DNA of 64,000 nucleotides, from the NCBI RefSeq assembly GCF_027532945.1, contig NZ_JAPZTZ010000023.1, forward strand, positions 18,730-82,729, in the 5' to 3' direction. Positions within the stretch are counted from its first letter, which is position 1; every line of letters starts with the position of its first letter. The position numbers and the translations under genes were made by a program. This stretch comes from Phreatobacter sp. Its GTDB lineage: Bacteria; Pseudomonadota; Alphaproteobacteria; Rhizobiales; Phreatobacteraceae. Shown piece by piece: positions 48,082 to 56,619 of this stretch. The notes under the pieces are model-generated. The model was not told the origin of the DNA and did no database searches. It saw only the letters and a program-made list of their open reading frames with translations.

Positions 48082-48177
48082 GCCCGTCGATCCCCCGTCG
48101 GCCACATCCTGAACGAGACCTGCGCACAGCAGGCGCGACGATCCCGAGAGGAATCCTGCCCGAGAGGAGCCCTGACG

Positions 48178-48888
48178 ATGGCCCTGATCCTGCCGACCGA
48201 CTCCACGGCCGCCCATCCGCCGAGCCTGCACCCCGCCTATACCAGCACCGTACTGCGCGCCCCGCAGCAGCCACTGATCCTCGTGCCGCACACGCTCACC
48301 GAGCTGACCGGGCCGGTCTATGGCCATGGCAAGGTGCGCGACACCGATGCCGACCTCACCGTGCAGCATGCCGGCGAGCCGCTCGGCGAGCGCATCATCA
48401 TCACCGGCCGCGTGCTGGACGAGGATGGCCGCCCGGTGCCCCATGCCCTGGTCGAGCTGTGGCAGGCGAATGCCGCAGGCCGCTATGTCCATGTGCGCGA
48501 CCAGCACCCTGCCCCGCTCGACCCCAACTTCACCGGCGCCGGCCGCTATCTCACGGGTGAAGACGGGCGCTACCGCTTCACCACCATCCGCCCGGGCGCC
48601 TATCCCTGGCGGAACCACCACAATGCCTGGCGTCCGGCGCATATCCATTTCTCGGTCTTCGGTCCGAGCTTCCTGTCGCGCCTCGTCACGCAGATGTACT
48701 TCCCCGGCGACCCGCTCTTCCCCTTCGACCCGATCTTCAACGGCATTCCGGACGAGCGGGCGCGCGAGCGGCTGATCGCCCGCTTCGACCTCGAGACGAC
48801 CCAGCCGGAATGGGCGCTCGGCTACCAGTTCGACATCGTCCTGCGCGGCCGCGAGGCGACCCCCATGGAGGAGCCGCATGAGCACTGA
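48178..48888 (+). CDS. pcaH: Protocatechuate 3,4-dioxygenase beta subunit (PcaH)
   Basis: This 236-residue subunit carries the non-haem Fe(III) site. Ligands are Tyr103 (GRYVH), Tyr142 (GAYPW), His155 and His157 (AHIHF); their spacing equals that of the Pseudomonas enzyme. With PcaG it opens protocatechuate between the two hydroxyls to give 3-carboxymuconate. GAGAGGAGCC at 48161-48170 is a good ribosome site. The start of pcaG lies inside this gene, 11 bases before its end. Confidence 0.97.
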   Translation: MALILPTDSTAAHPPSLHPAYTSTVLRAPQQPLILVPHTLTELTGPVYGHGKVRDTDADLTVQHAGEPLGERIIITGRVLDEDGRPVPHALVELWQANAAGRYVHVRDQHPAPLDPNFTGAGRYLTGEDGRYRFTTIRPGAYPWRNHHNAWRPAHIHFSVFGPSFLSRLVTQMYFPGDPLFPFDPIFNGIPDERARERLIARFDLETTQPEWALGYQFDIVLRGREATPMEEPHEH

Positions 48889-49480
48889 CAGCACGCGCCC
48901 CGAGGGCATCACCCCGTCGCAGACGGTCGGGCCCTTCTTCCACTACGGCCTCACCCCCGGCACCGCCTACCCGCATGTGCCGGTCTCGGCGGACGGCCAT
49001 GTCGCGGCTGCCGGCACGCCGGGCGAACGCATCGTGCTGACCGGCCGCGTCTTCGACGGCGCCGGCGAGCCGGTGCCGGACGCCATGCTGGAGATCTGGC
49101 AGGCCGATTCCGACGGCCGTTATGCCCATCCCGGCGATGGAAGGGCGCGGCAGAGCAACAGCTTCATGGGATTCGGCCGCTCCGACACCCGCGCCGACGG
49201 CACCTATCGCTTCGAGACGGTGAAGCCCGGCAAGGTGCCCGGCCCCGGCGGGCGCGAGCAGGCGCCGCATATCCTCGTCGCGGTGTTCGGGCGGGGCATG
49301 CTGAAGCAGCTCTTCACCCGCGCCTATTTCGAGGATGAGGCGGCCAATGCCTCCGACCCGATCCTGGCGCTGGTGCCGGAGGCGCGCCGCGGCACGCTCA
49401 TCGCGAAACGCCACGGCGACACCTACACGCTCGACATCCGCCTGCAGGGCGAGGGCGAGACGGTGTTCTTCGCGGTGTGA
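48878..49480 (+). CDS. pcaG: Protocatechuate 3,4-dioxygenase alpha subunit (PcaG)
   Basis: This 200-residue subunit has the same beta-sandwich as PcaH but lacks the iron ligands. The N-terminus is GITPSQTVGPFFHYGLTPG and the core has DAMLEIWQADSDGRYAHPGD. It forms the substrate pocket with PcaH. It overlaps pcaH by 11 bases and ends the run of pca genes. The enzymes for the next steps, PcaB, PcaC and PcaD, and a PcaQ regulator are not in the window. Confidence 0.96.
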   Translation: MSTDSTRPEGITPSQTVGPFFHYGLTPGTAYPHVPVSADGHVAAAGTPGERIVLTGRVFDGAGEPVPDAMLEIWQADSDGRYAHPGDGRARQSNSFMGFGRSDTRADGTYRFETVKPGKVPGPGGREQAPHILVAVFGRGMLKQLFTRAYFEDEAANASDPILALVPEARRGTLIAKRHGDTYTLDIRLQGEGETVFFAV

Positions 49481-49508
49481 GGGGCAAGCGCCTGTCGGCG
49501 CGCGGGGA

Positions 49509-50123
49509 CTACCCGCGCGTCGCGACCGCCACGGCGGCGCCCGCCATCACCGCGCCGGTGCCGCGGTTGACGAGGCGCATGGCCCCGGGGCTCTGGATGA
49601 AGCGGCGGGCGCGGGCGGCGGCGAGCGCGTAGGTCCACATGGCGACGGACAGGATCACCGCCATGACCACGGCGATCTCCACCGCCAGCAGCGGCGTCAG
49701 GCTGGCGAGATCCACCACCAGCGGCAGGATCGAGACGAAGAAGACCATCACCTTGGCGTTGCCCATGGTGAGGGCGAGGCCGCCGAGATAGAGCTTCCAG
49801 CCCTCGCCGCGCGCTTCCGGCGCCTCGGAGGGCGGCACGGCCGGCGCCGTCCAGAGCTTCCAGGCGAGATAGAGCAGATAGGCGACGCCGGCATAGTTGA
49901 TGGCGAGAAAGAGCGGCTGGAAGGCCTGGGCGAGGGCGGCAAGGCCCAGCGCCACGAGGGCGAACCAGACGAGGTCGCCAGTGACGATGCCGAGGATGAA
50001 GGGCGCGGTCCGGCGCAGCCCGACAGCGAGCGTCCGGGCAATGATGGCGGCCACCGCCGGACCCGGCGAGAAGGTCGCCATGGCATAGACGCCGCAGAAG
50101 ACGAGAAAGCCGGACAGGGTCAT
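49509..50123 (-). CDS. LysE/RhtB-family amino-acid exporter
   Basis: This 204-residue inner-membrane protein has about six helices and the family start GFLVFCGVYAMATFSPGPAV. A later segment is GLALTMGNAKVMVFFVSILP, whose N-K/P positions are typical. LysE-type proteins export amino acids or related compounds. No substrate can be read from sequence. It starts 11 bases after the hemolysin-III gene and may be co-transcribed with it. Confidence 0.9.
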   Translation of the reverse strand: MTLSGFLVFCGVYAMATFSPGPAVAAIIARTLAVGLRRTAPFILGIVTGDLVWFALVALGLAALAQAFQPLFLAINYAGVAYLLYLAWKLWTAPAVPPSEAPEARGEGWKLYLGGLALTMGNAKVMVFFVSILPLVVDLASLTPLLAVEIAVVMAVILSVAMWTYALAAARARRFIQSPGAMRLVNRGTGAVMAGAAVAVATRG

Positions 50124-50134
50124 GGGACGCCTCC

Positions 50135-50797
50135 TCAGGCGACGAGCAGGACGCCGTTCAGGATGGCGGCGTATTGGAAGCCGGCGGCAACCAGCACGAA
50201 GCCGTGCCAGATGGCGTTCTGAAAGCGCAGCGACTCCCACAAGTGGAAGACGACGCCGGCCGTATAGATGAGGCCGCCAGTGACCAGCAGCGCGATGGCG
50301 GCGCTGGACAGGCTCACGAAGACCTGATGGGCCACCACGACGCCGCTCCAGGCGATGGCGAGATAGCCGAGTACGGCGAGGCGGTCGAAGCGACCGGGCG
50401 CGAGGATCTTGAAGGCCGCGCCGGCAAGACCCGCCACCCAGACGAAGGCGAGCACGCCATAGGCCAGCGGCGTGCCGACATGGACCATCAACGGCGTATA
50501 GGTGCCGGCGATGAGCAGGAAGATCGCCGCGTGGTCGAAGCGGCGCAGGATCCACTTGGTCCGCGACACCGGCCACATATTGTAGAGCGCCGAGCAGCCG
50601 ATGACCGCGATCAGGGTAGCGGCGTAGACGGAGAGCGCGGTGACGGTGGGCAATTCGGCGGTGTAGAGCGCGAGACCGACCAGGGCGCCGGCAGCGAAGA
50701 CGGCCGCCACCGCGCCGAGGACATGGACGATGCCATCGGCGACCAATTCGGACCGGTCATAGCGCCAGGTGAGGCCAGGGGGTCGGCCGTCGGTCAT
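50135..50797 (-). CDS. Hemolysin-III / YqfA-type membrane protein
   Basis: The 220-residue product has seven membrane helices and the family patterns ADGIVHVLGAVAAVF, CSALYN, LRRFDHAAIFLLIAGTYTP and ENAIWHGFV-like RFQNAIWHGFVL. The conserved Ser, His and Asp residues form a metal-binding site in PAQR-type proteins. The bacterial role is unclear despite the name. ATG 50797 was chosen since the longer frame lacks a ribosome site. Confidence 0.9.
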   Translation of the reverse strand: MTDGRPPGLTWRYDRSELVADGIVHVLGAVAAVFAAGALVGLALYTAELPTVTALSVYAATLIAVIGCSALYNMWPVSRTKWILRRFDHAAIFLLIAGTYTPLMVHVGTPLAYGVLAFVWVAGLAGAAFKILAPGRFDRLAVLGYLAIAWSGVVVAHQVFVSLSSAAIALLVTGGLIYTAGVVFHLWESLRFQNAIWHGFVLVAAGFQYAAILNGVLLVA

Positions 50798-50846
50798 GCA
50801 CGTCTCCGTCAAAGGTGCGGGAGACTCGCGCCGACGGGCGGCAAGG

Positions 50847-51923
50847 TCAAGTCGGCAGCGCGTGGGCGATGACCTTGCGGAAGACGGTCGGAAAGGCCTC
50901 GCCCTCAATCTCCGCCGCCGCGATCCAGCGATAGCCGTCCGGCGCAGCCAGTCCTTGCGGTGCCCCGGCGCGGAAAACCGTCAGCTCCAGCGGGAAATGG
51001 GTGAAGACGTGGCTGACCATGCCGGGGAGCCGCGTGAAGGCCAGCGCGACGGGCGGCGCGGGATCGCGCCCCGGTCCCTCCGCCGTCCAGTCCGTGCCGG
51101 GGATCTCGGTCATGCCGCCGAGCAGGCCCTTCGGCGGGCGGGTGCGCACCAGCAGCGCCCCGTCGGCGCGGCGCACGACGAAGGCGGCGCCGCGACGCAG
51201 CACGCCGCCGCGCTTCGCCGCCTTCACCGGATAGGCCTCCTGGGTGCCCGCGGCGGCCGCCGCGCAGAAGGGCCGCACGGGGCAGAGCGCGCAGGCCGGC
51301 TTCTTCGGCGTGCAGATGGTGGCGCCGAGATCCATGGTCGCCTGGGCGAAATCGCCGGGGCGAGCGGGATCGAGCAGGGCGGCAACGCGGGCGCGAATCG
51401 CCGGCTTCGCCCCCGGCAGGGGTGCGTCGATGACCTCGAGCCGTGTCACGACGCGCTCGACATTGCCGTCGACCACGGCGGCGGGGATGTCGAAGGCGAT
51501 GGAGGCGATGGCGGCGGCGGTGTAGTCGCCGACACCCGGCAGGGCGCGGAGCCCCGCAAGGTCCGCGGGAAATCGCCCGCCATGGCGCTCCACCACGGCA
51601 ATGGCGCAGGCGTGGAGATTGCGGGCGCGGGAATAATAGCCAAGCCCGGCCCAGGCCTTCATCACCTCCTCCACCGGGCTCGCCGCGAGGTCCTCGACGC
51701 TCGGCCAGCGGGCGAGGAAGGCGGCGAAATAGGGGGCAACGGCCTTCACCGTCGTCTGCTGCAGCATGATCTCGGAGAGCCAGACCCTGTAGGGATCGGC
51801 GGTCTCGCCCGGCAGCGCGCGCCAGGGCAGGCGGCGGCGGTGACGGTCATACCAGGCGAGCAGCGCCGCCGCAGGCGACCCCTCCGCCTGGGGTCCGGAC
51901 CGTGCTAGGCTGGCAACCGTCAT
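50847..51923 (-). CDS. mutY: A/G-specific adenine glycosylase MutY
   Basis: This 358-residue base-excision enzyme removes A paired with 8-oxoG. The catalytic Glu51 is in LSEIMLQQTTV, the helix-hairpin-helix in LPGVGDYTAAAIASIAF and the catalytic Asp152 in VVDGNVERV. An Fe-S cluster motif C-X6-C-X2-C-X5-C (CTPKKPACALCPVRPFC) follows. The C-terminal NUDIX-like domain that reads 8-oxoG is present (GGVLRRGAAFVVRR onward). Its start codon overlaps that of the divergent DciA-like gene by two bases. Confidence 0.97.
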   Translation of the reverse strand: MTVASLARSGPQAEGSPAAALLAWYDRHRRRLPWRALPGETADPYRVWLSEIMLQQTTVKAVAPYFAAFLARWPSVEDLAASPVEEVMKAWAGLGYYSRARNLHACAIAVVERHGGRFPADLAGLRALPGVGDYTAAAIASIAFDIPAAVVDGNVERVVTRLEVIDAPLPGAKPAIRARVAALLDPARPGDFAQATMDLGATICTPKKPACALCPVRPFCAAAAAGTQEAYPVKAAKRGGVLRRGAAFVVRRADGALLVRTRPPKGLLGGMTEIPGTDWTAEGPGRDPAPPVALAFTRLPGMVSHVFTHFPLELTVFRAGAPQGLAAPDGYRWIAAAEIEGEAFPTVFRKVIAHALPT

Positions 51924-52410
51924 GAAGAGCCCGTCCTTCCGACCCCGCGGTCCCCGCCCGCTTGCCGACATCGCCGCCGCCCCGATCGGCGAGGCGTTGA
52001 AGCAGGCCGGCTTCGCCGCGACCGAGGTGGTGACGCGGTGGGACGAGATTGTCGGGGAGGATCTGGCGCGCCGCTCCGCCCCGGTCAAGATCGCCTGGCC
52101 GCGCCGGCCGGCCGACCATGCCGAGCCGGAGCCCGGCACGTTGCATGTGCGGGTCGAGGCGCCCTTCGCGCTGGAGATCCAGCACCTGACCCCAGTCATC
52201 GTCGAGCGGGTCAACGCCTTCATGGGCTGGCGCTGCGTCGCCGCCGTGCGACTGACCCAGATCCCGCTGCAGGCCAAGCGCAAGCCGAAGGCGGAGCCGC
52301 GGCAGCCCGCCGACGAGGCGCGGCTCGGGGCGGTCGCCGCGGGCTTCGAGGACCCGGCGCTCAAGGAGGTCATCCTGCGCTTCGGCCGGGCGGTGGGGGG
52401 CGCGCGCTGA
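51922..52410 (+). CDS. DUF721/DciA-like protein
   Basis: This 162-residue protein has the DUF721 core GEALKQAGFAATEVVTRWDEIVG and a basic C-terminus. DciA is the ancestral loader of the replicative helicase DnaB, and alphaproteobacteria carry it in place of DnaC. The sequence here is shorter and assignment as a true loader is an inference. It is divergent from mutY: its ATG at 51922 shares bases with the mutY start codon, so each 5' end lies within the other transcript's promoter zone. Confidence 0.82.
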   Translation: MKSPSFRPRGPRPLADIAAAPIGEALKQAGFAATEVVTRWDEIVGEDLARRSAPVKIAWPRRPADHAEPEPGTLHVRVEAPFALEIQHLTPVIVERVNAFMGWRCVAAVRLTQIPLQAKRKPKAEPRQPADEARLGAVAAGFEDPALKEVILRFGRAVGGAR

Positions 52411-52523
52411 CCATCGGTGACCGAACCGCCGCAATGACGCCATGGACGTCGCGTGAAATGATCGGCGTTGTCATCGGGGCGGTGCGTTGCGCACCGTGTC
52501 ACCCGTGGTCTTCAGGATCCGCT

Positions 52524-52802
52524 ATGACCCGCATTGCCGTTCTCGCCCTGTCGCTTCTCGCCGCCTCCGCCGCGGTTCTGCCCGCCAACGCCCAGAGTTT
52601 CGAAGACGAGACGCGCGACCGGGTTCTGCTCATCCACCAGAGCCGCGGCACGCTGGCACCCGGCAACCGGCCGAAATGCTTCCCCAGCCGTATGGACGAG
52701 ACGGTGGCCTCCAGCCAGTGGCAGTGCCCCTGGGACCGGCCGAATGGCCAGCCGCGGCTGCCGACGGCGCGCAGTTTCTGGGGCCTCGTCGGCAGCAACT
52801 GA
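52524..52802 (+). CDS. Small exported protein
   Basis: The 92-residue product has a standard signal peptide (MTRIAVLALSLLAASAAVLP, cut near ANA-QS). The mature part is about 69 residues with two Cys residues (KCFPSRM and WQCPWDR) that could pair in the periplasm. No family is recognised. Its stop is six bases from the convergent phosphatase gene. The short gene has a visible coding pattern in this frame. Confidence 0.6.
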   Translation: MTRIAVLALSLLAASAAVLPANAQSFEDETRDRVLLIHQSRGTLAPGNRPKCFPSRMDETVASSQWQCPWDRPNGQPRLPTARSFWGLVGSN

Positions 52803-52808
52803 GCGGCG

Positions 52809-53393
52809 TCACCCCTCGACCGTGAAACGGTCGCCGTCGAAGACATAGACGACGCCCTGGCGGACGAAGACCTCGGCGGCCTTCGTCCGGTCCATCGTGC
52901 CGCGCAGGGCCATGAGCGTGCGTCCCACCCCGCCATGGGAAACGATGACCGTCGGCCGATCGATGAGCGCCAGGAAGGCGGAGAGCCGCGCCGCCACGTC
53001 CTCGTAATTCTCCCCTTCCGGCGGCTTGGTGTGCCACTTGTCGGCAAGACGCGAGGCGGCGAGCGATGGCGAGTGGGCCTCCACCTCGGGCCAGGTGAGG
53101 CCTTCCCAGGCGCCGAAGGACAGTTCCTTCAACCGGTCGTCCATGCGGTAGGCGGGCGGATGGAGCCCGATGCGGTCGCGCAGCCGCTCCATGGTCTCGC
53201 GGGTGCGCGACAAAGGGCTCGACCAATAGGCGAGGTCCGCATGGTCAGGCGCGAGGCGGGCGAGGATGGCGCCGACCTCCTCGGCCTGGACGCGGCCGAC
53301 ATCGTTGAGCGGAATGTCGCGCTGGCCCTGCAGCCGGCCTTCGGCATTCCAGTCGGTCTCGCCATGGCGGACGAAGTAGAGCTTGTGGGTCAT
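52809..53393 (-). CDS. Histidine phosphatase / phosphoglycerate-mutase-family enzyme
   Basis: This 194-residue enzyme has the catalytic RHG motif in YFVRHGETDWNAEGRLQGQ and the second His in VSHGGVGRTLM. Other conserved patches are SPLSRTRETM and ELSFGAWEGLTW. It is a cofactor-independent-size phosphatase of broad type, possibly acting on small phosphates. The substrate is unknown. The gene is divergent from lspA with 127 bases between. Confidence 0.88.
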   Translation of the reverse strand: MTHKLYFVRHGETDWNAEGRLQGQRDIPLNDVGRVQAEEVGAILARLAPDHADLAYWSSPLSRTRETMERLRDRIGLHPPAYRMDDRLKELSFGAWEGLTWPEVEAHSPSLAASRLADKWHTKPPEGENYEDVAARLSAFLALIDRPTVIVSHGGVGRTLMALRGTMDRTKAAEVFVRQGVVYVFDGDRFTVEG

Positions 53394-53520
53394 GGCGGCA
53401 CGACAGACGAGGGGCGTGACGTCCCTATGGCGACTGGATCGGGGCTTGTCGAGGGCACAGAGCTTGACCCGCAGCGCAGGACGGGCCACCTCGGCTCTGG
53501 CAACTGAACAGGCGGCGCCC

Positions 53521-54030
53521 GTGACCCCTTCGCAGCACCTGAAGCTCGGCCTCATCGCGCTGGTGGCGACCCTCGTCGTCGACCAGGCCTTCAAGGTCTT
53601 CATGCTGCAGGTGGTGCAGATCGTGCCCGGCCAGGTGATCACCGTGCTGCCGGTTCTCGACCTCGTCATGGCCTGGAACTACGGCGTCTCCTTCGGCATG
53701 TTCCAGCAGGACGGCATGGCCGGCCAATGGGCGCTCGTCGCGTTCAAGGTGGCGGCGGTGGTGCTCATTGCCTGGTGGCTGTGGCGCGCCGAGACCGGCA
53801 TGACTGCGCTCGGGCTCGGCCTGATCGCCGGCGGCGCCATCGGCAATGGGCTCGATCGCGTGCTCTATGGCGGCGTCGCCGACTTCTTCGCCTTCCACAT
53901 CACAACCGCCTCCTGGCAGTTCCAGTGGTATGTCTTCAACCTCGCGGATGTCGGCATCGTTGCGGGGGTCGCGCTGCTTCTGTATGAGTCCCTCCTCGGT
54001 AGTCGGCCCGATGCCTCGAAATCGGCATGA
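53521..54030 (+). CDS. lspA: Lipoprotein signal peptidase (LspA)
   Basis: This 169-residue enzyme has four membrane helices and cuts prolipoprotein signals at the lipobox Cys. The two catalytic Asp residues are visible: Asp121 in GNGLDRVLYGGVADFF and Asp143 in FNLADVGI. The start is GTG 53521; the longer frame to 53383 adds a non-membrane basic region. It is followed at 105 bases by a secreted protein gene, the arrangement common in related genomes. Confidence 0.93.
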   Translation: MTPSQHLKLGLIALVATLVVDQAFKVFMLQVVQIVPGQVITVLPVLDLVMAWNYGVSFGMFQQDGMAGQWALVAFKVAAVVLIAWWLWRAETGMTALGLGLIAGGAIGNGLDRVLYGGVADFFAFHITTASWQFQWYVFNLADVGIVAGVALLLYESLLGSRPDASKSA

Positions 54031-54134
54031 TCCTGAGGGATGAGGGTCGCGAGCGGCCTGCGCCCGGCGCGGCCCCCGAAACGAGACTGCGAGAGGGCGC
54101 GCCCGGCGTCGCCCCGAGACGAGGAAAGACGGAG

Positions 54135-54812
54135 ATGATGCGTATCCGCACCGCGCTGCTCGCCACGGTCCTCATCGCCGCGGGCTCCAATGCCCAGGCC
54201 CAAGAGCAGAGCTTCGAGCGCCAGATGCTGGGTGGCCTGCTCAGCGGCCTCGGGCTGGTCGATCGTCAGCGCCCGCCCATCGACTATCGCGAGCGTGCCC
54301 CGCTGGTGCTGCCGCGCAACAACGCCCTGCCGCCGCCGCAGGACTCGGCCGCCGCCCGGAACAGCAACTGGCCGAACGATCCGGATGTGGCCCGCGCCCG
54401 CGCCGCAGGCCTTGCAGACAGCGCGCCGATCGTGCGCGACGACCAGGGGCGGACCCTCACCAATTCCGAGATGCGCGCCCGCCAGGGCGGCGGCTGGTTC
54501 GGCGGCGGCGTCGTCGACACGACCCGCGATCGATCGCAGGCGCAGATCGCAGGTCCGGCCACCGCCGATGAGATGCAGGTTTCACCGATCTGGTCGCAGG
54601 TGGGCTCTCTCTTCGGGGGCTCTCGCGACAATCAGGTCGTACCCTTTCCCGGCGAGCCGCCGCGACGTCGCCTGATCGAACCGCCGCCCGGCTATCGGAC
54701 GGCGTCTCCCGATGCGCCCTATGGGCCGCTAGGCCGCCGTCCCGACGATCCGCAGGCCCCGAACGCCCGCCGCGACAGCGGCCAGGATCCGGCCGCCGGC
54801 TCGGGCCGCTGA
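54135..54812 (+). CDS. Exported proline/glycine-rich protein, DUF3035-like position
   Basis: The 225-residue product has a signal peptide (MRIRTALLATVLIAAGSNAQ) and no lipobox Cys. The mature part is low in complexity, with DYRERAPLVLPRNNALPPPQ and NWPNDPDVARARA. Proteins with this APLVLP pattern occur after lspA in related genomes and before peptidase M16 genes. Here no M16 gene follows. The function is unknown. ATG 54138 is an equal start. Confidence 0.7.
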   Translation: MMRIRTALLATVLIAAGSNAQAQEQSFERQMLGGLLSGLGLVDRQRPPIDYRERAPLVLPRNNALPPPQDSAAARNSNWPNDPDVARARAAGLADSAPIVRDDQGRTLTNSEMRARQGGGWFGGGVVDTTRDRSQAQIAGPATADEMQVSPIWSQVGSLFGGSRDNQVVPFPGEPPRRRLIEPPPGYRTASPDAPYGPLGRRPDDPQAPNARRDSGQDPAAGSGR

Positions 54813-54825
54813 TCAGGGTGGCACC

Positions 54826-55071
54826 ATGCTGAATCGCCTGTCCCCCGGCCGGCCGAGTGATGGTGAGGCAGAAGTCCGCTATCTCGACGCCGACATCCGC
54901 ATCCTCCGACCCGGCACCTTCGTGCGCTGTGCCGTGACCGGCGAGGCCATCCCGCTCGACGACCTGAAATATTGGAGCGTCGCAAGGCAGGAGGCCTATT
55001 CCGGGCCGCCGCAGGTGCTGCGGCGCCTCCATGCCGAGCGCTACAAGGCCCTGCTCGCGCGAGTGACCTGA
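54826..55071 (+). CDS. DUF2093 family small protein
   Basis: This 81-residue cytosolic protein has the DUF2093 signature VRYLDADIRILRPGTFVRCA followed by VTGEAIPLDDLKYWSVARQEAY. The family is limited to alphaproteobacteria and its function is unknown. It lies 13 bases after the lspA-linked exported gene and is probably in the same transcript. The Cys in RCAVTG is conserved in the family as I recall. Confidence 0.88.
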   Translation: MLNRLSPGRPSDGEAEVRYLDADIRILRPGTFVRCAVTGEAIPLDDLKYWSVARQEAYSGPPQVLRRLHAERYKALLARVT

Positions 55072-55115
55072 CGGCCCGTTCGGCTCCCGGGGCGCCTGTC
55101 GACCCCGGGCCGACC

Positions 55116-55532
55116 TCACGCTGTCGCCATGGCCGGTCCCGCCTCCAGGGCGAACCCCTCGTCGAGCCAGCCGGTGATCCCCCCGGCCATGATCTTCACG
55201 GGACAACCGAGCCGCGCCAGCCGCAGGGCTCCGCGCGCGGCGCCGTTGCAGTGGGGCCCTGCGCAGTAGGTGACGAAGAGCGTGCCCTGCGGCCATTGGG
55301 CCATCCGGGAGGCGATGATCTTGCCGTGGGGCAGATTGATCGCGCCGGGAACGTGGCCGCGCTCGAAAAGAGCCGGCCCGCGCACGTCGAGCAGCACGAA
55401 GTCGGCGCCCTTGCCAAGGGCGTCGTGAACGTCCCAGCAATCGGTCTCGAAGGTGAATTCGGCGGCGAAATGGGCCTCGGCTTCGGCTGCGGAAGCGGCG
55501 GGGATCTGGGTTACGGCGCTGGGCATGGTCAT
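55116..55532 (-). CDS. Rhodanese-domain protein
   Basis: This 138-residue protein is a single rhodanese domain. The active-site loop is YCAGPHCNGAA with catalytic Cys90. LLDVRGPALFERGHVPGAIN and the end GGITGWLDEGF are standard. It likely transfers sulfur or senses oxidants. It is divergent from the GlxA/FtrA-type regulator by 70 bases, and that pairing recurs in related genomes. ATG 55526 would also serve as start. Confidence 0.9.
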   Translation of the reverse strand: MTMPSAVTQIPAASAAEAEAHFAAEFTFETDCWDVHDALGKGADFVLLDVRGPALFERGHVPGAINLPHGKIIASRMAQWPQGTLFVTYCAGPHCNGAARGALRLARLGCPVKIMAGGITGWLDEGFALEAGPAMATA

Positions 55533-55585
55533 CCTCCTCGGCTGGTGCGTGGCCTGTTTTTCGGCTTTTCATCGCCCGGTGCGAG

Positions 55586-55599
55586 TGGCACGATTGCCA
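55586..55599. promoter_or_regulatory. Inverted repeat between rhodanese and GlxA-type regulator
   Basis: TGGCA and TGCCA pair across CGAT in the 70-bp space between the two divergent genes, four bases before the regulator start codon. It is a plausible operator for autoregulation. It does not fit sigma-54 spacing. Confidence 0.4.
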
Positions 55600-55602
55600 T
55601 TC

Positions 55603-56619
55603 ATGCTGAAGATCGCGCCAGATTCCTCCGCCAGCCGCGCGGCTCCGGCCACCACGGGACCGCTCGTCGTGGCCATCGCCTATGACGGGCTCTGCACCTT
55701 TGAATTCGCCATCGCCGCGGAGGTGTTCGGCCTCGCCCGCCCGGAAATGGGCGCCAGCTGGTATCGCTTCGCCACGGCTGCGGCCGATCCCGGTCCGCTG
55801 CGGGCGCATGGCGGCCTGCGCGTCGAGGTCGACGGTGACCTGGCGCTCCTGGGCGAAGCCGACCTGATCGTCATGCCGGGATGGAAGGGCATGGACATCC
55901 CCGTGCCGGACCGCCTGCGCGACGCCCTGCTGGCGGCGCATGCGCGCGGGGCGCGGCTCGCCTCCATCTGTTCGGGGGCCTTCGTTCTCGCCGCCACGGG
56001 ACTTCTCGACGGCAAGCGTGCCGCGACGCACTGGCGCTACGCGGATGCGCTGCGGCGAACCCGGCCGCATGTCACGGTGGATGCCTCGGTGCTCTATGTC
56101 GAGGAGGGGCGTGTGCTCACCTCAGCCGGATCGGCGGCCGGTATCGACCTGATGCTGCACATCGTGCGCAGCGATTTCGGCGCCGAGGCCGCCAACAGCG
56201 TCGCGCGTCGCCTGGTCATGCCGGCCCATCGCAGCGGCGGACAGGCGCAGTTCGTGGAACGGCCGGTGCCGAAGCGGCGCGACAGCCGGCTGGCGCCGCT
56301 GCTGGACCGGATGCGCGGGGAGCTCCAGCGCCGGTGGACGATCCGCGACATGGCGCGGGAGGCGGCCCTCAGCGAGCGCAGCTTCCTGCGGCGATTCGCG
56401 GAGGCGACGGGGACATCGCCCGGGGAGTGGCTGGCGGGGGCACGGGTGGACGAAGCGCGGCGCCTGCTGGAAGCGACAACGCTTCCGGTCGAGGACGTGG
56501 CACGGCTGTCGGGTTTCGGCAGCACTGCGGCGCTCCGGCATCACTTCAGCCGCGCCACCGCCCTGAGCCCGCGGGACTACCGCGAAAGGTTCGGCCACCA
56601 GGCCGCCGGCGCCCGCTAG
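55603..56619 (+). CDS. GlxA/FtrA-type transcriptional regulator
   Basis: The 338-residue product joins an N-terminal DJ-1/PfpI-like domain (residues about 20-190, with IAYDGLCTFEFAIAAEVFGL and the Cys elbow ASICSGAFVLAA) to a C-terminal AraC DNA-binding domain. The latter has two HTH units: RDMAREAALSERSFLRRF and VEDVARLSGFGSTAALRHHF. Such regulators control amine, arginine or choline use, and FtrA-like members sit beside a rhodanese gene as here. The ligand is unknown. ATG 55603 is the first start after the inverted repeat. Confidence 0.9.
   Translation: MLKIAPDSSASRAAPATTGPLVVAIAYDGLCTFEFAIAAEVFGLARPEMGASWYRFATAAADPGPLRAHGGLRVEVDGDLALLGEADLIVMPGWKGMDIPVPDRLRDALLAAHARGARLASICSGAFVLAATGLLDGKRAATHWRYADALRRTRPHVTVDASVLYVEEGRVLTSAGSAAGIDLMLHIVRSDFGAEAANSVARRLVMPAHRSGGQAQFVERPVPKRRDSRLAPLLDRMRGELQRRWTIRDMAREAALSERSFLRRFAEATGTSPGEWLAGARVDEARRLLEATTLPVEDVARLSGFGSTAALRHHFSRATALSPRDYRERFGHQAAGAR

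Noticed and set aside
55586..55599. TGGCAC...TTGC as a sigma-54 promoter
   Set aside because: The GG and GC elements are nine bases apart from start to start rather than the required 12. The sequence is better read as a short inverted repeat.
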